Positions 1-8,800 of a stretch of DNA of 64,000 nt are shown here, piece by piece. The translations under genes and the position numbers were made by a program. The stretch comes from Microcoleus vaginatus_C (GTDB taxonomy: Bacteria; Cyanobacteriota; Cyanobacteriia; Cyanobacteriales; Microcoleaceae), in the NCBI GenBank assembly GCA_040004035.1, contig JAMPLN010000006.1. One strand, 5' to 3'. Every line of letters starts with the position of its first letter. Position 1 is the first letter of the stretch. Below the pieces are notes generated by a model. It was not told the origin of the DNA, did no database searches, and saw nothing but the letters and a program-made list of their open reading frames with translations.

Positions 1-1
1 C

Positions 2-1960
2 GCACAATTTCTAATTTTTACTTTTCCGGGATATCGGTTAATTGGTTTTGGGTTGGCCACCGGATTAATGTTGGTCAATACTTACTATTTAGTAGAGCTA
101 CCAGCGGCTGCGATTGGAGTGGGGTTTGGCTTGAGTTTCGTAGCTGCGGTGATCGATCAATTAGGTTTTGTGTCTGGTTGGCTTTGGGGAATTGCCGGGG
201 CGATCGCACTTTTGTCTATGTGGTTGCTTCGCAGCATAATAGTTCGTTTTTCCAGCCGTTTGTCTGAGCCTTCTCAATTAGCTGAAATTTACGATAGAGC
301 TGTAGATGGGTGGGCAATCTTACTGGCAAGCTTGCTGTTAACAACTATTACTTTTTATTCCTATGAACTCTACGCAGACAGTACCTTGAGTTTTCCACCA
401 TCTGCTGAAGTTTTGGCTGCTATTTTGGTGATAATGGCTGCGATAATTTTCCGAAGTTTACGGCAACTTTCCCCTCTGGCAATTTATGCTCTGGCTTGGA
501 GTTTGGAGTTATTGACAGCAGTCGGTTTAAGTTTTGTCGATCGCACTACGATTAATTTGGCAGTGGCTAATATCGCTCTCGGATTGTTTACTCAATTATT
601 GGGTGATGTGTGGCGGCGCCGCCACTTTGATCCAACAATTTTACCTAGCATTCATTTTATACCTTTGGTTTACGGGGTATTGGGTTTAACTTTCCGATCG
701 CACACTTTGACGAATTGGACTGGTTTAACTGTGTTGGGTGCGTCTTTAATTGCGATCGGTATTGGTAGGCGGGAGGCAGAATTCAAACCTTTGGTTTATT
801 TGGGATTAATTGGCGTGTCCCTTGCTGCTTACGAATCGCTACTATATCAACTTTTTCAAACACCGGGAGGAGCTTTTGGCGATGGCTTAATTGTCCTGGC
901 AACTCTGGGCACAACTTTAACATATATCTATCGCATTTTATCTCCTTGGCTCAGTAATTATTTACATTTAACTAATGCAGAGTTAAAAATATTTGCTCAC
1001 CTGCATTGGGTTTTGAGCAGTTTGCTGCTGATTTGGGCTTCTGCCGATGATATTAAGTCCGGCCTAAGTTTAGGATTAGTCACTGGTGCTTTATTAGTTC
1101 AATACGCTTTCTTGCAAGGGCGAAATAATCTCGCTCGCCAATGGGCCGAAATTTGGATTTACTTGGGCTGGCTAGAAGCCTTTGGCATCCGGCTTTATTG
1201 GATCAATACGCCTTTAGTTAAGTATATTTCCGGGCCGCTGGGGCCTTGGAAAGTTGCCTTCGCTTCTCTATTTGCCTATTTCATTTACATTTTGCCTTGG
1301 GACAACTGGGGTTGGTCAAAAAAACCTTGGCAGGTAATTGCTTCGCTGATTCCAATAGTTACTATTTTGGAAAGTCCGGCTAAGTTTTATCCGATTAGCT
1401 TGCTGATAGCTGCTACCTTCTATTTTTTCCTGGCTTGGGAAAGGGAAGAAGTCCGTTTTACCTATGTGAGTGTGGCGATAATTGACTGGATAATGCTGCG
1501 GTGGTTCTGGCAAATAGGATTGACTCAGCCAGAGTTTTATGTTACTCCTTTAGGACTTTCTTTACTTTACATTACTCAGTTCGATGGCACTCTCAAATTA
1601 CCAGCAGAAAAACCGCTGCGCCACACTCTGCGAATGCTCGCAACTGCGCTGATTTGCGGCATACCTCTTTTGACTCAGCAAAGCCACGGTTTAGTTGCGG
1701 CAGCTTTTAGTTTAGTGGCGATTGCAGCGGGTTTGGCGCTGCGAGTTCGGGCGTTTTTGTTTGTGGGAACTGGAATTTTTTTAATCAATGTTTTCTATCA
1801 GTTGGTGGTTCTGATATTCGATTATCCGCTGATAAAATGGGCGATAGGTTTGGCTTTTGGGATTGCGTTTATCTGGATTGCTGCTACTTTTGAAACTCGG
1901 CGCGATCGCATTTCTGCTTTTGTACAGCATTGGGTTGTGCAATTACAATCGTGGGATTAG
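2..1960 (+). CDS. Large multi-pass membrane protein, C-terminal part (5' end outside window)
   Basis: The reading frame is open to the first base of the window, so the TTG at 53 is probably internal and only the C-terminal ~650 residues are seen. The protein is almost entirely hydrophobic segments separated by short polar loops, with roughly 18-20 candidate membrane helices, and it ends in a short basic tail after the last helix. No catalytic motif is visible. Proteins of this kind in cyanobacteria are large membrane proteins of unknown function; the part that would identify it (often a soluble N-terminus) lies upstream. Membrane location is confident; the function is not recognised. It is followed by a short intergenic hairpin at 1971-1995. 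Confidence 0.7.
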   Translation, partial: AQFLIFTFPGYRLIGFGLATGLMLVNTYYLVELPAAAIGVGFGLSFVAAVIDQLGFVSGWLWGIAGAIALLSMWLLRSIIVRFSSRLSEPSQLAEIYDRAVDGWAILLASLLLTTITFYSYELYADSTLSFPPSAEVLAAILVIMAAIIFRSLRQLSPLAIYALAWSLELLTAVGLSFVDRTTINLAVANIALGLFTQLLGDVWRRRHFDPTILPSIHFIPLVYGVLGLTFRSHTLTNWTGLTVLGASLIAIGIGRREAEFKPLVYLGLIGVSLAAYESLLYQLFQTPGGAFGDGLIVLATLGTTLTYIYRILSPWLSNYLHLTNAELKIFAHLHWVLSSLLLIWASADDIKSGLSLGLVTGALLVQYAFLQGRNNLARQWAEIWIYLGWLEAFGIRLYWINTPLVKYISGPLGPWKVAFASLFAYFIYILPWDNWGWSKKPWQVIASLIPIVTILESPAKFYPISLLIAATFYFFLAWEREEVRFTYVSVAIIDWIMLRWFWQIGLTQPEFYVTPLGLSLLYITQFDGTLKLPAEKPLRHTLRMLATALICGIPLLTQQSHGLVAAAFSLVAIAAGLALRVRAFLFVGTGIFLINVFYQLVVLIFDYPLIKWAIGLAFGIAFIWIAATFETRRDRISAFVQHWVVQLQSWD

Positions 1961-1970
1961 ATTCGCCATT

Positions 1971-1995
1971 GTAAGGCGGGCAATGCCGGCCCTAC
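1971..1995. repeat. Short imperfect inverted repeat downstream of the membrane protein gene
   Basis: GTAAGGCGGGC and GCCGGCCCTAC face each other around a short centre just after the stop codon at 1960. It resembles the GTAGGGCGGGCA-type hairpins scattered between cyanobacterial genes. There is no T-run, so its role as a terminator is uncertain. Confidence 0.5.
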
Positions 1996-2079
1996 TGAAC
2001 GACTACTGGTCGATGTAGTATAATCACATTATTAGACCTGTGACCGCAGACAAAAACTCTTATATTCCCGGCATAACCA

Positions 2080-2643
2080 ATGATCACAACTCAGTTAATC
2101 AAGCGGTTATTTACAGTAAAAGAATATCATCAGATGATTGAAGCTGGCATCTTGACAAAAGATGATAAAGTGGAATTAATTCGAGGAGAAATTGTTCAAA
2201 TGGCCGCCGTCGGTAGAAGGCATACATCTCATGTCAAGCGTCTGACAGAGTTATTCTATATCCGCTTATTATCGAGAGTAACCATTGGAGTTCAAGATCC
2301 GGTAGAATTGGACGATCACTCAGAACCTGAACCGGATATTTCCTTGCTGCGGCGGCGCGATGATTTTTACGAATCGGGACATCCTCAGTCTGAGGATATT
2401 TTACTAATTGTGGAAGTAGCGGATGCAACCGCTGAAACTGACAGAAATATCAAAATTCCTCTTTATGCCGAAGACAATATTGTAGAAGTTTGGCTGGTAG
2501 ATATTAACGAGCAATGTGTAGTAGTTTATCGCGAACCTTCTCCTTCGGGATACCAAAATATTCAAAGATTTCAGCGAGGTCAGGTTTTATCTATTCTAGC
2601 TTTTCCAGATGTAGAAATTGCTGTAGATAATGTGTTGGGATAA
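2080..2643 (+). CDS. Uma2 family (DUF820) putative endonuclease
   Basis: This 187-aa protein fits the Uma2 family, a PD-(D/E)XK-type restriction-endonuclease-like fold expanded in cyanobacteria; its biological role is unsettled. Visible family marks are the early KVELIRGEIV segment (about residues 30-40), the acidic EPEPDISLL strand near 85-93, the LIVEVAD strand near 108-114 followed by the DRNIKIPLYAE segment carrying the catalytic-type lysine, and the VEVWLVD strand near 137-143. The start ATG at 2080 has no clear Shine-Dalgarno sequence. It lies alone between the membrane protein and clpC. A second, more distant Uma2 gene is at 60178. Confidence 0.85.
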   Translation: MITTQLIKRLFTVKEYHQMIEAGILTKDDKVELIRGEIVQMAAVGRRHTSHVKRLTELFYIRLLSRVTIGVQDPVELDDHSEPEPDISLLRRRDDFYESGHPQSEDILLIVEVADATAETDRNIKIPLYAEDNIVEVWLVDINEQCVVVYREPSPSGYQNIQRFQRGQVLSILAFPDVEIAVDNVLG

Positions 2644-2878
2644 TAGAGTCATAACTCATACCATTTTTGATTTTAGATTTTAGATTTTAGATTTTAGAAT
2701 TGGGAATGATATCGTTTCCGGTTGTATCGGAATGATTTAACCGCAGAGGGCGCAGAGAACGCAGAGGGAGAGAATACAGAGAGGAATAATTCCGATGCTA
2801 CCGAATTTGATATGACTGATTATATAAGGATTTGGAGCTTGCCTAAAGTTGCTTTTTTTAAACTGGTTTCATTTAATT
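2644..2878. other. Intergenic stretch with low-complexity repeats
   Basis: With the hairpin that follows, about 300 bases without a gene between convergent Uma2 and clpC genes. It holds a (GATTTTA)n heptamer tract at about 2669-2698 and a CGCAGAGGG-type repeat at about 2741-2785. No coding potential was seen. Confidence 0.6.
2669..2698. repeat. Heptanucleotide tandem repeat (GATTTTA)n
   Basis: About four head-to-tail copies of GATTTTA. This is one of several different 7-bp tandem repeats in intergenic DNA of this window (others near 5787, 13264 and 54449), a pattern well known in filamentous cyanobacteria. Confidence 0.75.
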
Positions 2879-2911
2879 AAAAACCCGGTTTCTGCGAGAA
2901 ACCGGGTTTTT
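2879..2911. terminator. Perfect hairpin between convergent Uma2 and clpC genes
   Basis: AAAAACCCGGTTTCT and AGAAACCGGGTTTTT form a perfect 15-bp stem around a GCG loop. It ends in a T-run on both strands, so it can act as an intrinsic terminator for clpC (minus) and for the Uma2 gene (plus). The same AGAAACCGGGTTT unit recurs singly or in pairs near 18007, 37322 and 47736, so it is also a dispersed repeat. Confidence 0.7.
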
Positions 2912-2943
2912 AATCAACAGTATTTATCCGTTTTTAGAGCCGA

Positions 2944-5412
2944 TTAATGGCTCAATGCGAATTCGGGCAATTTCGGCTCAGATGAACCATCGGGCACTAC
3001 CTTAACCTGACCGTTTTCATCCACATCAACGATCGCCTTTTGGCCATCTTTCAGCTTCCCAGACAGCATTTCCTCAGCCAGCACATCTTCCAACAACCGC
3101 ATGATTGCGCGGCGCAAAGGTCGAGCACCGTAGCTGGGATTGTAGCCTTCTGTAACTAACAAGTCCTTGAACCGTTCCGTGACCGACAAAGTAATACCCT
3201 GTTCGGTTAAGCGGCTGAAGACTTGCTGCAACATAATGTCCGCAATCTGCTTCACTTCTTCCCTGTTCAACTGGCGGAAGACGATAATCTCATCCAAGCG
3301 GTTGATAAATTCGGGACGGAAAAACTGTTTCAGTTCTTCGTTTACCAAGCTGCGAACGCGGTTGTACTGACCGTCTGCGGCACTTTCAGCAAACTCGAAA
3401 CCGAGACCGCCACCGCCTTTTTCAATCACTCGCGAACCGATGTTTGAGGTCATGATCAGCAGTGTATTCTTAAAGTCTACTGTCCGACCTTTAGCATCCG
3501 TCAAGCGGCCGTCTTCCAAGATTTGCAGCATCATGTTGAAGACATCCGGGTGAGCTTTTTCGATTTCGTCGAACAAGATGACCGTGTAAGGACGGCGCCG
3601 GACTGCTTCTGTTAGTTGGCCGCCTTCGTCGTAACCGACGTAACCGGGAGGCGAACCGATGAGTTTGGAAACCGTGTGGCGTTCCATGAATTCGGACATA
3701 TCTAACCGAATCATGGCTTCTTCGGAACCGAAGAAATAAGTTGCCAAGGCTTTTGTAAGTTCAGTTTTGCCGACGCCTGTGGGGCCGGAAAAGATGAAAC
3801 TGGCGATCGGGCGATTCGGATTTTTCAAGCCTACCCGCGCGCGGCGGATGGCCCGAGAAACTGCGGTGACAGCTTCTTCTTGACCGATCAAGCGCTGGTG
3901 CAGCGTGTCTTCCATGTGCAGCAGCAATTCTGATTCGGATTCTGTCAGCTTGCTGACCGGTACTCCCGTCCAATTAGCCACGATGTGGGCGATGTCTTCT
4001 TCGGTGACGATGGGAGAAGTTTTGAGTTGGCTTTTGTTGATCGTAGCTTCGGCGATTTCGGCTTCAATTTCTAATTCGCGATCGCGCAATTTTCCAGCTT
4101 TGTCGAAGTCTTGCTCGCGCACTGCTGCATCTTTTTCTTTTGTTACTGCAGGCAGTTGCTTTTTGAGCTCTTTAACTTCGGGCGGGGTTTGTGAATTCAT
4201 CACGCGGACGCGGGAACCTGCTTCGTCAATTAAGTCGATCGCCTTGTCTGGCAAAAACCGATCGTTAATGTATCTGTCTGACAGTGTGGCCGCTGCTTCT
4301 AAAGCTGCGTCGGAAATTGTCAGTCTGTGATGCTGTTCGTAAGCCGATCGCAACCCGTACAATATTTCTATTGTTTCAGCCACGCTCGGTTCACCGACTT
4401 TGATCGGTTGGAAGCGCCGTTCTAAGGCAGCGTCGCGCTCGATGTGCTTGCGATATTCGTCCAAGGTAGTTGCGCCGACACACTGCAATTCCCCTCTAGC
4501 AAGGGCTGGTTTGAGCATATTGGAGGCGTCCATGCTACCTTGAATTGCGCCTGCACCGACTAAGGTGTGAATTTCATCAATTACCAGAATGATGTTGCCG
4601 GCAGCGCGAATTTCGGCCATGATTTTCGTCAGCCGTTCTTCAAATTCGCCTCGGAACTTTGTACCAGCAATCAGCGAACCCATATCGAGGCTGATTACTT
4701 GTTTGTCTTCTAAAATTTCCGGGACGTTTCTATTAACAATGCGCTGGGCTAGGCCTTCGGCGAGGGCTGTTTTGCCGACTCCCGGTTCGCCTACTAACAC
4801 TGGATTATTCTTCGTGCGGCGGCCGAGCACTTGGATCACGCGCTCGATTTCATTTTCGCGGCCCACTACGGGATCGAGTTTGCCTGCTGCAGCTAACTTG
4901 GTCAGGTTTGTGCCGAATTCTTCTAAAGTCGGGATTTTGCGATCGCCGCTATCTCCCCTACCTCCAGGTACCGCCGCGACTTCTCCCACGGCACGAATTA
5001 CCTGCGTGCGGACTCTCTGGCGATCGATTCCCAAGTTTTGCAGCACCTTCGCCGCCACCCCTTCATCGTCCTGAATCAGCCCCAGCAGGATGTGCTCGGT
5101 GCCGATGTAATTGTGGCCTAACTGCCGCGCTTCGTTCAGCGCCGTCTCAAAAATGCGCTTGACGCGGGGCGTAAAAGGAATTTCTGGCGGGAGGAACCCG
5201 GAACCTCTACCGATGATATTTTCGATTTCATTGCGCGCCTCTTTCAAGTTGAGGCCCATATCCAGTAATACTTTTGCAGCGATGCCAGTGCCTTCGCCGA
5301 CGAGCCCCAGAAGAATTTGCTCGGTGCCTACAAAATTGTGACCGAGGCGTCGCGCTTCCTCTTGGGCTAGCATGATTGCTTTAATGGCTTGTTCTGTAAA
5401 GCGTTCAAACAT
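2944..5412 (-). CDS. clpC: ATP-dependent Clp protease ATP-binding subunit ClpC
   Basis: ClpC is a cytosolic Hsp100/AAA+ unfoldase that feeds substrates to ClpP. The 822 residues show two N-terminal Clp repeat domains (about 3-75 and 78-150, each with the LGHN(F/Y)(V/I)GTE signature), the first AAA domain with Walker A GEPGVGKT at 208-215, a middle domain with the REQDFDKAGKLRD segment near 430 that marks ClpC rather than ClpA or ClpB, and a second AAA domain with Walker A GPTGVGKT near 545-552. A GGLGFEF segment near 670 is the likely ClpP-docking loop. Length and order are normal for cyanobacterial ClpC. No CIRCE element was seen upstream. Confidence 0.97.
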   Translation of the reverse strand: MFERFTEQAIKAIMLAQEEARRLGHNFVGTEQILLGLVGEGTGIAAKVLLDMGLNLKEARNEIENIIGRGSGFLPPEIPFTPRVKRIFETALNEARQLGHNYIGTEHILLGLIQDDEGVAAKVLQNLGIDRQRVRTQVIRAVGEVAAVPGGRGDSGDRKIPTLEEFGTNLTKLAAAGKLDPVVGRENEIERVIQVLGRRTKNNPVLVGEPGVGKTALAEGLAQRIVNRNVPEILEDKQVISLDMGSLIAGTKFRGEFEERLTKIMAEIRAAGNIILVIDEIHTLVGAGAIQGSMDASNMLKPALARGELQCVGATTLDEYRKHIERDAALERRFQPIKVGEPSVAETIEILYGLRSAYEQHHRLTISDAALEAAATLSDRYINDRFLPDKAIDLIDEAGSRVRVMNSQTPPEVKELKKQLPAVTKEKDAAVREQDFDKAGKLRDRELEIEAEIAEATINKSQLKTSPIVTEEDIAHIVANWTGVPVSKLTESESELLLHMEDTLHQRLIGQEEAVTAVSRAIRRARVGLKNPNRPIASFIFSGPTGVGKTELTKALATYFFGSEEAMIRLDMSEFMERHTVSKLIGSPPGYVGYDEGGQLTEAVRRRPYTVILFDEIEKAHPDVFNMMLQILEDGRLTDAKGRTVDFKNTLLIMTSNIGSRVIEKGGGGLGFEFAESAADGQYNRVRSLVNEELKQFFRPEFINRLDEIIVFRQLNREEVKQIADIMLQQVFSRLTEQGITLSVTERFKDLLVTEGYNPSYGARPLRRAIMRLLEDVLAEEMLSGKLKDGQKAIVDVDENGQVKVVPDGSSEPKLPEFALSH

Positions 5413-5855
5413 ATTTTTTCTATCCTACTGTCTTGGCGAGGGCTGTATCGCTGCTGGTGAGGAGCGATTTGGAACACTACACAAATTATAGATGTAAATT
5501 TTTGTGTATTTCCTTCTCTAACAATGTATCTTGCTAAAGGGGTAGGGACAGTGGGGAGACCCGAATAGTAGGGGTGTGGTTGCCGTCCGCTGTCGATCGG
5601 ATATTAATTGAGAATAATAGTAGCAAAATGGCTTAATTGCCTGAATCCTTACATTTTATGTATAAATTATATTCTTGTCCGAGTAAATAAAGCTTGATTT
5701 TTCTTTGCCTAGGTACATGGTTGAATTAAGCATATAACTGTTGCCGTGTCAAGACTTTTGACGGTTGAGAGTGGTGGTGCCGTCAGCCAACAGCCAACAG
5801 TCAACAGCGAACAGCGACTAGAATCAGATATATTTTCAACTCTGAGGAGAACTCC
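5413..5855. other. Divergent promoter region between clpC and the large kinase gene
   Basis: 443 bases with no gene. It must hold the promoters of both divergent genes. It is AT-rich around 5640-5700 and carries a short CCAACAG-type tandem tract at about 5787-5820 just before the ribosome-binding site of the kinase gene. No clear operator was recognised. Confidence 0.5.
5787..5820. repeat. Degenerate heptamer repeat (CCAACAG-like)
   Basis: Successive units CCAACAG, CCAACAG, TCAACAG and CGAACAG stand in tandem about 35-70 bases upstream of the kinase start codon, so they probably lie in its untranslated leader. Confidence 0.6.
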
Positions 5856-8800
5856 ATGCAATTTCTCTCGCAATACCAAATCCACTCCACTCTCCACGAA
5901 GGTATCGAAACGATTATTTATCGAGGAAAAATCCTCACCCACCAGGATACAACCGTACTCAAAATCCTGAAAGCTGAATATCCTACCCTCGATGCAATTA
6001 CCCGGATCAAGCACGAGTATCGCATTCGCCAACATTTAGACCATCCAGGCCTAGTTAAAGTCATTAGCCTAGAAACCTTTGATAACCGTCTCGGCTTGCT
6101 TTTAGAAGACTTTAATGGCGAATCTATCGATCGCCTCATGTCCAGACAAAAGCTCGAAGTCATCACCTGTTTGAGGTTTGGCATCCAACTTATAAAAACT
6201 TTAGAATATCTACACCTTCAAAAAATTATTCACAAAGATATTAAGCCGAGCAATATCATCCTCAACAGCCAAACAGGAATTATTAAACTGACAGATTTCG
6301 GGATTGCTTCGCGATTATCCAAAGAAAATCCCCAAATTAATAATATTAACTCGATAGTCGGTACTTTTGCTTATATGTCTCCCGAACAAACCGGGAGAAT
6401 GAACCGCACCCTCGACTACCGCACCGACTTTTATTCTGTGGGGATTACCTTATATGAAATGCTGACAAATCAATTGCCATTTATGAGCAACGACCCGTTA
6501 GAGATAGTTTACAGTCACATAGCTTGTCAAGCAATTTTACCCCATCACATTAATTCAGACATTCCACCAGCAATTTCACAAATTGTGATGAAATTGATTG
6601 CCAAAAATGCCGAACAGAGATATCAAAGCGCAGGCGGATTGTTGGCAGATTTAGAAATTTGTTTAAATCAGTTAGAAACTACAGGCAAGATAGTAGATTT
6701 TACGCCGGGAAACTTAGATATATTGAGTCAGTTATTGATTCCTCAAAAATTGTACGGTCGGGAAACACAAGTCAGCGAACTATTGGCAGCATTTGAACGT
6801 GTAGCTAATCATTGCGAGGAAAATTCTTCCCCTTCCCAAATTGAACTGATCCTAGTGTCTGGTTATGCAGGTATAGGCAAATCGGCCGTAGTTAGCGAAA
6901 TTCAAAAACCCATCACCAGACAGCGGGGTTATTTTATTTCAGGTAAATTTGACCAATTCAAACGCAATATACCTTACGCATCTTTAATTCAAGCTTTTCA
7001 ATCTTTGATCCAGCAGTTACTTGCCGAAAATAACAAAAAATTACAAGATTGGCAACATAAACTTTTAGCCGCACTAGGCGATGCCGGACAAGTAATTATT
7101 GACGTGATTCCCGAACTAGAATTGGTAATTGGCAAACAGCCTGCCGTTGCAGAACTTGCCCCCACAGAAGCACAAAACCGCTTTAACAGGCTATTCAAAG
7201 AATTTATCCACGTATTCGCGCAAAAAGAGCATCCATTAGTTATATTTATCGATGACTTGCAGTGGTCAGATTCAGCGACATTGAAATTAATGGAATTGCT
7301 AGCGACTGACCCAGATAGCAAATATTTACTATTTATTGGAGCCTATCGAGACCATGAAGTTAGCTCTACACATCCTTTAATGCAAACAGTAGAGTACCTT
7401 CAACAAACGGGTATTGTTATCAACAATTTAGTGCTGGAACCTCTTTCTTTAGCCCAGGTTACTGAGTTGATTTCTGAGACATTGAATGACTCAGCCAGAA
7501 TTCAACCTTTAGCGGAGTTAATTTGGAATAAAACTGGTGGGAATCCTTTTTTCTTGACGCAATTACTCAACACTCTTTATCAAGAAAAACTTTTGAGGTT
7601 TGACTTTTCCCGGCTGCTGTCTCCCGGAAGCAGAGGGGAGTGGCAGTGGAACATTGAGGAGATTCACGCTATTGGCATCACAGATAAGAGTGTAGTTGAA
7701 CTGGTAGCCAGTCGGATTCAACAATTGCCAGAGACTACACAACAAGTTTTGAAATTGGCTGCTTGTGTTGGGGACAAATTCACTTTAGATGTTCTCTCTA
7801 CTGTCAACGCAAAATCTCCCTCAGTCACGGCGACTGAACTCTGGGATGCTTTGCAAGCGGGGTTAATACTTCCATTGAATGAGAGTTATCTCATTCCTTT
7901 ATTTTTAGATGGAGAAGCAGGAGCTAATTTAACTTTCGATTCTTCGCGAATCAGCTATAAATTTTTGCACGATCGCGTCCAGCAAGCTGCATATTCGCTG
8001 ATTCCTGATGATGAAAAGAAAGTCACTCATCTTAGCATCGGTAAATTGCTGTTTGAAAATACGCCCGCCGATAAAGTAGAAGAGAAAATTTTTGATATTA
8101 TCAACCAGTTGAATGTAGGAATTGATTGTCTGCTCCTGCAATCAGAAAAAGATGAATTAGCAGGATTAAATTTAATTGCTGGACATAAGGCAAAAGTAGC
8201 TAATGCTTACGAACCCGCTGTTAAGTATTTGAATGCGGGAATGTCGTTATTAGCACCTGATAGCTGGGAGCGCAACTATAGCATGACGCTGCGCTTGTAT
8301 GTAGAGACGCTAGAAGCGGAATATTTAAACACCAACTTTGAGCAAGCAGAAGTTTTGGCAGAAGTGGTTTTGCGATCGGCTAAAAACCAGCTTGACATAG
8401 TGAAAGTGTATCAGCTCAAGATCCTATTTTATCAGGCTCAAAGCCAGATGCTAAAAGCTGTTGAAACAGGTCTAGAAGTGCTGGAAATGCTGGGACTAAA
8501 CCTATTAGACAACGAAACCATTGCAGTGCCAAAATTGCCGCGAATTGAGGAATTAGAAAACCTGCCAGTTATGACAGATCCATATCTACTGGCAGCTATG
8601 GAAATCCTGACAGCCCTCTATCCTCCGGCTTATATTGCCAAACCTGAAATTGTGTCCTCCCTCGTCTTGACTATGGTCAATCTTTGTATCGATCACGGTC
8701 ATTCAGCATTAGCTACTTTTCCCTATACTCTTTATGGAATGATTCTGTGCGGCATCGAAGGCGACATCGAAGCTGGTTACTACGCTGGATTAATCGCTTT

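Noticed and set aside
3167..5341. Several plus-strand frames of 67-161 codons across clpC
   Set aside because: They are antisense shadows of the clearly conserved clpC frame, with low-complexity serine-rich translation.
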